6,964 bases of DNA from Candidatus Uhrbacteria bacterium (GTDB lineage Bacteria; Patescibacteriota; Patescibacteriia; UBA9934; UBA9568), in assembly GCA_003497135.1 (NCBI GenBank), contig DNKR01000003.1, positions 3,671 through 10,634 of the forward strand. Direction: 5' to 3'. The number at the start of each line of letters is the position of its first letter. Position 1 is the stretch's first letter. The position numbers were made by a program, and so were the translations under genes. The notes below the pieces were generated by a model. It had not been told where the DNA came from and made no database searches. It saw only the letters and a program-made list of their open reading frames with translations. Positions 5,283 to 6,964 of the stretch are shown piece by piece.

Positions 5283-6275
5283 TTAGCCCTGCTGGTCTCT
5301 AAGCTCTTTAAGTCCTCGGCGCATTTCAACGCGCACCATTTCGCGCCGCCAAGCAGGATCGCCTGCAATGTTTGCAAGCGGGTTTATCTGTTTGAAGGCA
5401 GACTCTGCAAGTTTTTCAACAATGCAATCTTCAAGCCGAGTGCCAACAGCAATGTCCATGCCTTGCAGAATCTTTGGTCTGGGGTTCACAGCCCCTACCA
5501 CAGCAACTAGGCCAGTGCAGATACAGTCCTCGAACACACCAGCGATAGCAAGGCCAAGTTGCGGAAAGTCAATCGCGTTGCGTGTTCGCACTTTGCGGTA
5601 AACGCTTCGTTGTCCTGGTTTTGGCGCAGGAATCTTTACACTGCTTACGAGCGCGTTTTGATCAATATTGAAGCAAGCTTCAAAACGCCCGTCTTTTCCA
5701 AAAAGGTCGCAAACAGGAATCCAATTGACCATTTCAGGCAGTTCAATCACGAGTTGGGCGCCCAATGCAATAAGTATCGGAACTGTATCGCTTGATCTTG
5801 CGGCCATGCAAGCGGTTTTACTGCCGGTAACACGGCATGTGTTGCCGTCCAGTTTCAGGCATCCGCCAAGAGATTCTCGCCAGAACCTGGACTGGTTATA
5901 GTATCGGCATCGTGTGTCAAGCATGATGTTTCCGCCCAGCGTTGCACGCGAGCGAATTTGCGGGCTTGCCACTAGTTCGGATGCTACTGCTAGTGCTGAC
6001 GCATGTTGGCGAATAGCAGGACTTGCTTCTATGTCAGCGAGCGTTGTCATGGATCCGATGATAATCGTTCCGTCTGCTTGATGTTCAATGCCTTCAAGAT
6101 CGCGGCACCCGCCAAGGTCAATCACATGAGCGGTATTGTAAAGTCCGTTCTTGAGGTTGGGTAAAAGATCGGTTCCTCCGGCAACGAACTTGGAATCACC
6201 CAATCTTGCTTTGAGCTCAAGCGCTCCTGAAACAGTTGTTGCTCTGTGGACTTGGAAATTCGGCAAAGGGAGCAT
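5283..6275 (-). CDS. hcrB: FAD subunit of a xanthine oxidase-family molybdoenzyme, 4-hydroxybenzoyl-CoA reductase beta type
   Basis: Predicted 330-aa cytosolic electron-transfer subunit. The N-terminal part has the FAD-binding loops FVAGGTDLLPNLKNG (30-44) and ATLGGN (111-116) of the molybdopterin dehydrogenase FAD domain. The C-terminal part (about 210-320) fits the CO-dehydrogenase flavoprotein C-terminal domain. Between them is an insertion with four cysteines, C123, C139, C147 and C156 (LDTRCRYYNQS, GGCLKLDGNTC, KTACMA). Their spacing of 16, 8 and 9 equals that of the [4Fe-4S] ligands recalled for Thauera aromatica HcrB (122, 138, 146, 155). That enzyme reductively removes the 4-hydroxyl of 4-hydroxybenzoyl-CoA. 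The substrate here could be another aromatic or N-heterocyclic compound, so the symbol means family resemblance. ATG 6275 shares one base with the upstream TGA and has GGAGG seven bases before it. GTG 6278 is an alternative but sits too close to that site. Co-transcribed with the molybdopterin subunit; a terminator follows. Confidence 0.88.
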   Translation of the reverse strand: MLPLPNFQVHRATTVSGALELKARLGDSKFVAGGTDLLPNLKNGLYNTAHVIDLGGCRDLEGIEHQADGTIIIGSMTTLADIEASPAIRQHASALAVASELVASPQIRSRATLGGNIMLDTRCRYYNQSRFWRESLGGCLKLDGNTCRVTGSKTACMAARSSDTVPILIALGAQLVIELPEMVNWIPVCDLFGKDGRFEACFNIDQNALVSSVKIPAPKPGQRSVYRKVRTRNAIDFPQLGLAIAGVFEDCICTGLVAVVGAVNPRPKILQGMDIAVGTRLEDCIVEKLAESAFKQINPLANIAGDPAWRREMVRVEMRRGLKELRDQQG

Positions 6276-6964
6276 CACTCCACCTCCTTTTTTCCGGCTC
6301 TGCGCTCCTTGAGCGCATTAAGTACCTTTTCCGGTGTGAACGGGACAGAGCGCAATCGCACGCCTGTTGCATGGGCAACTGCATTTGCAATCGCACCAAC
6401 AACGCCAAGCGCCGGACCTTCTCCGGCCTCCTTTGCTCCAAACGGTCCGTTTGGATCGTTTGATTCAACAATAATGGCGTGGATATTTGGAGTGTCCAAT
6501 GTTGTTGGAATAGGGGAGTCAAGCAGATTCGGACCAACATTCAATCCTGTTTCCGGGTTGTATTCCATTCGCTCCATAATCGCCTCTGAAGCAGCCATGT
6601 ACACAGAGCCCTCAATTTGGCCCTTAACGGCAATCGGACTTATCGCTCTGCCGCAATCATGTGCGCACCAGATGTCAGTAACTGTTACGCGTCCGGTTTG
6701 CTCATCAACAAAGACCTCGGCAATGTATGCAGTCATGCTGTATGTTGGAGAAGCGCCAATAGTAGCGCCGCGATATTCGCCAGCTATCACATTTTCTGTT
6801 TCATATCTGCCGTGGTATGTACTGTTTGCTATGAGCATGAGCGCTTCACGCACTTTAATGCTGTGTGCTGGATTGTCGCTGTCTGTGTAGAATCCGGCAC
6901 TGCATGAGATTTTTTCTTCTGCAACACCCCATCTGCAAGCGATCTTTGCAACGAGCTTTTCGCG
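6275..6964 (-). CDS. hcrA: molybdopterin-binding subunit of xanthine oxidase-family enzyme, C-terminal part (partial, HcrA-like)
   Basis: The frame is open from the right edge to the TGA at 6277-6275, giving 229 residues of the C-terminal molybdenum-cofactor domain. The family usually has about 750-800 residues, so most of the gene lies outside the window. Recognisable blocks, numbered from the window edge, are the YSMTAYIAEVFVDEQTGRVTV stretch (about 76-96), D103-C-G-R-AISP, KGQIEGSVYMAASEAIMERM (about 114-133) and the active-site loop G173-PFGAKEAGEGP. E182 in this loop corresponds to the catalytic glutamate of xanthine dehydrogenase (E1261 in the bovine enzyme). It would bind Mo-pterin cytosine or guanine dinucleotide and the substrate, passing or receiving electrons through the FAD subunit encoded next. 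The hcrA name is inferred mainly from the partner's four-cysteine insertion; the fragment alone supports only the broad family. A [2Fe-2S] subunit gene is expected further upstream but is not visible. Confidence 0.88.
   Translation of the reverse strand, partial: REKLVAKIACRWGVAEEKISCSAGFYTDSDNPAHSIKVREALMLIANSTYHGRYETENVIAGEYRGATIGASPTYSMTAYIAEVFVDEQTGRVTVTDIWCAHDCGRAISPIAVKGQIEGSVYMAASEAIMERMEYNPETGLNVGPNLLDSPIPTTLDTPNIHAIIVESNDPNGPFGAKEAGEGPALGVVGAIANAVAHATGVRLRSVPFTPEKVLNALKERRAGKKEVE
6283..6287 (-). promoter_or_regulatory. ribosome binding site of the FAD subunit gene
   Basis: GGAGG on the minus strand (in AAAGGAGGTG), inside the last codons of the molybdopterin subunit and seven bases before ATG 6275. 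It favours ATG 6275 over GTG 6278 and indicates translational coupling of the two subunits. Confidence 0.85.

Noticed and set aside
6246..6890. Plus-strand open frame of 214 codons opposite the molybdopterin subunit
   Set aside because: It is antisense to a clearly recognisable coding region and has no family-like sequence. Other long frames opposite nrdJ and the FAD subunit were dismissed for the same reason.

Overview
This window looks bacterial. The class II ribonucleotide reductase gene is preceded by two NrdR-type operator sequences and a consensus DnaA box. A sigma70-like promoter with 17-bp spacing, Rho-independent terminators and GGAGG ribosome binding sites are also present. The encoded enzymes (a B12-dependent, oxygen-independent ribonucleotide reductase and a molybdenum hydroxylase with an extra predicted Fe-S cluster) would suit an anaerobe or facultative anaerobe, probably from an uncultured lineage. 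I cannot name the taxon from sequence alone.

Layout. (a) Positions 1-91: tail of an open frame that enters from the left, unidentified. (b) 73-654, plus strand: a small stand-alone DEDDy-type 3'-5' exonuclease. (c) 655-907: regulatory leader with a DnaA box inside a 9-bp inverted repeat, followed by tandem NrdR boxes 33 bp apart. (d) 908-4033, plus strand: adenosylcobalamin-dependent ribonucleotide reductase NrdJ, with ATP-cone, catalytic barrel, TSCPD-type domain and Cys-rich tail. (e) 4034-4154: convergent intergenic region with a hairpin terminator usable from both sides. (f) 5129 down to 4155, minus strand: a tightly coupled three-gene operon of small proteins (80, 147 and 99 aa). The first and third resemble acyl carrier proteins that have lost the phosphopantetheine serine. 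This is the least explained part of the window. It has its own promoter at 5174-5202. (g) 5228-5266: strong terminator of the next operon. (h) 6964 down to 5283, minus strand: the C-terminal part of a molybdopterin-binding subunit and a complete FAD subunit of the xanthine oxidase family. The FAD subunit carries the four-cysteine insertion of 4-hydroxybenzoyl-CoA reductase beta subunits, with spacing identical to the HcrB spacing I recall.

How the parts work together. The left half concerns DNA precursor supply and nucleic-acid processing, with regulation that would tie dNTP synthesis to nucleotide status (NrdR) and possibly to replication initiation (DnaA). The right half is a molybdoenzyme operon followed by the small-protein operon on the same strand, separated by a terminator and a new promoter. 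The two halves differ in sampled GC content and in Shine-Dalgarno strength, so the right half may have a different history.
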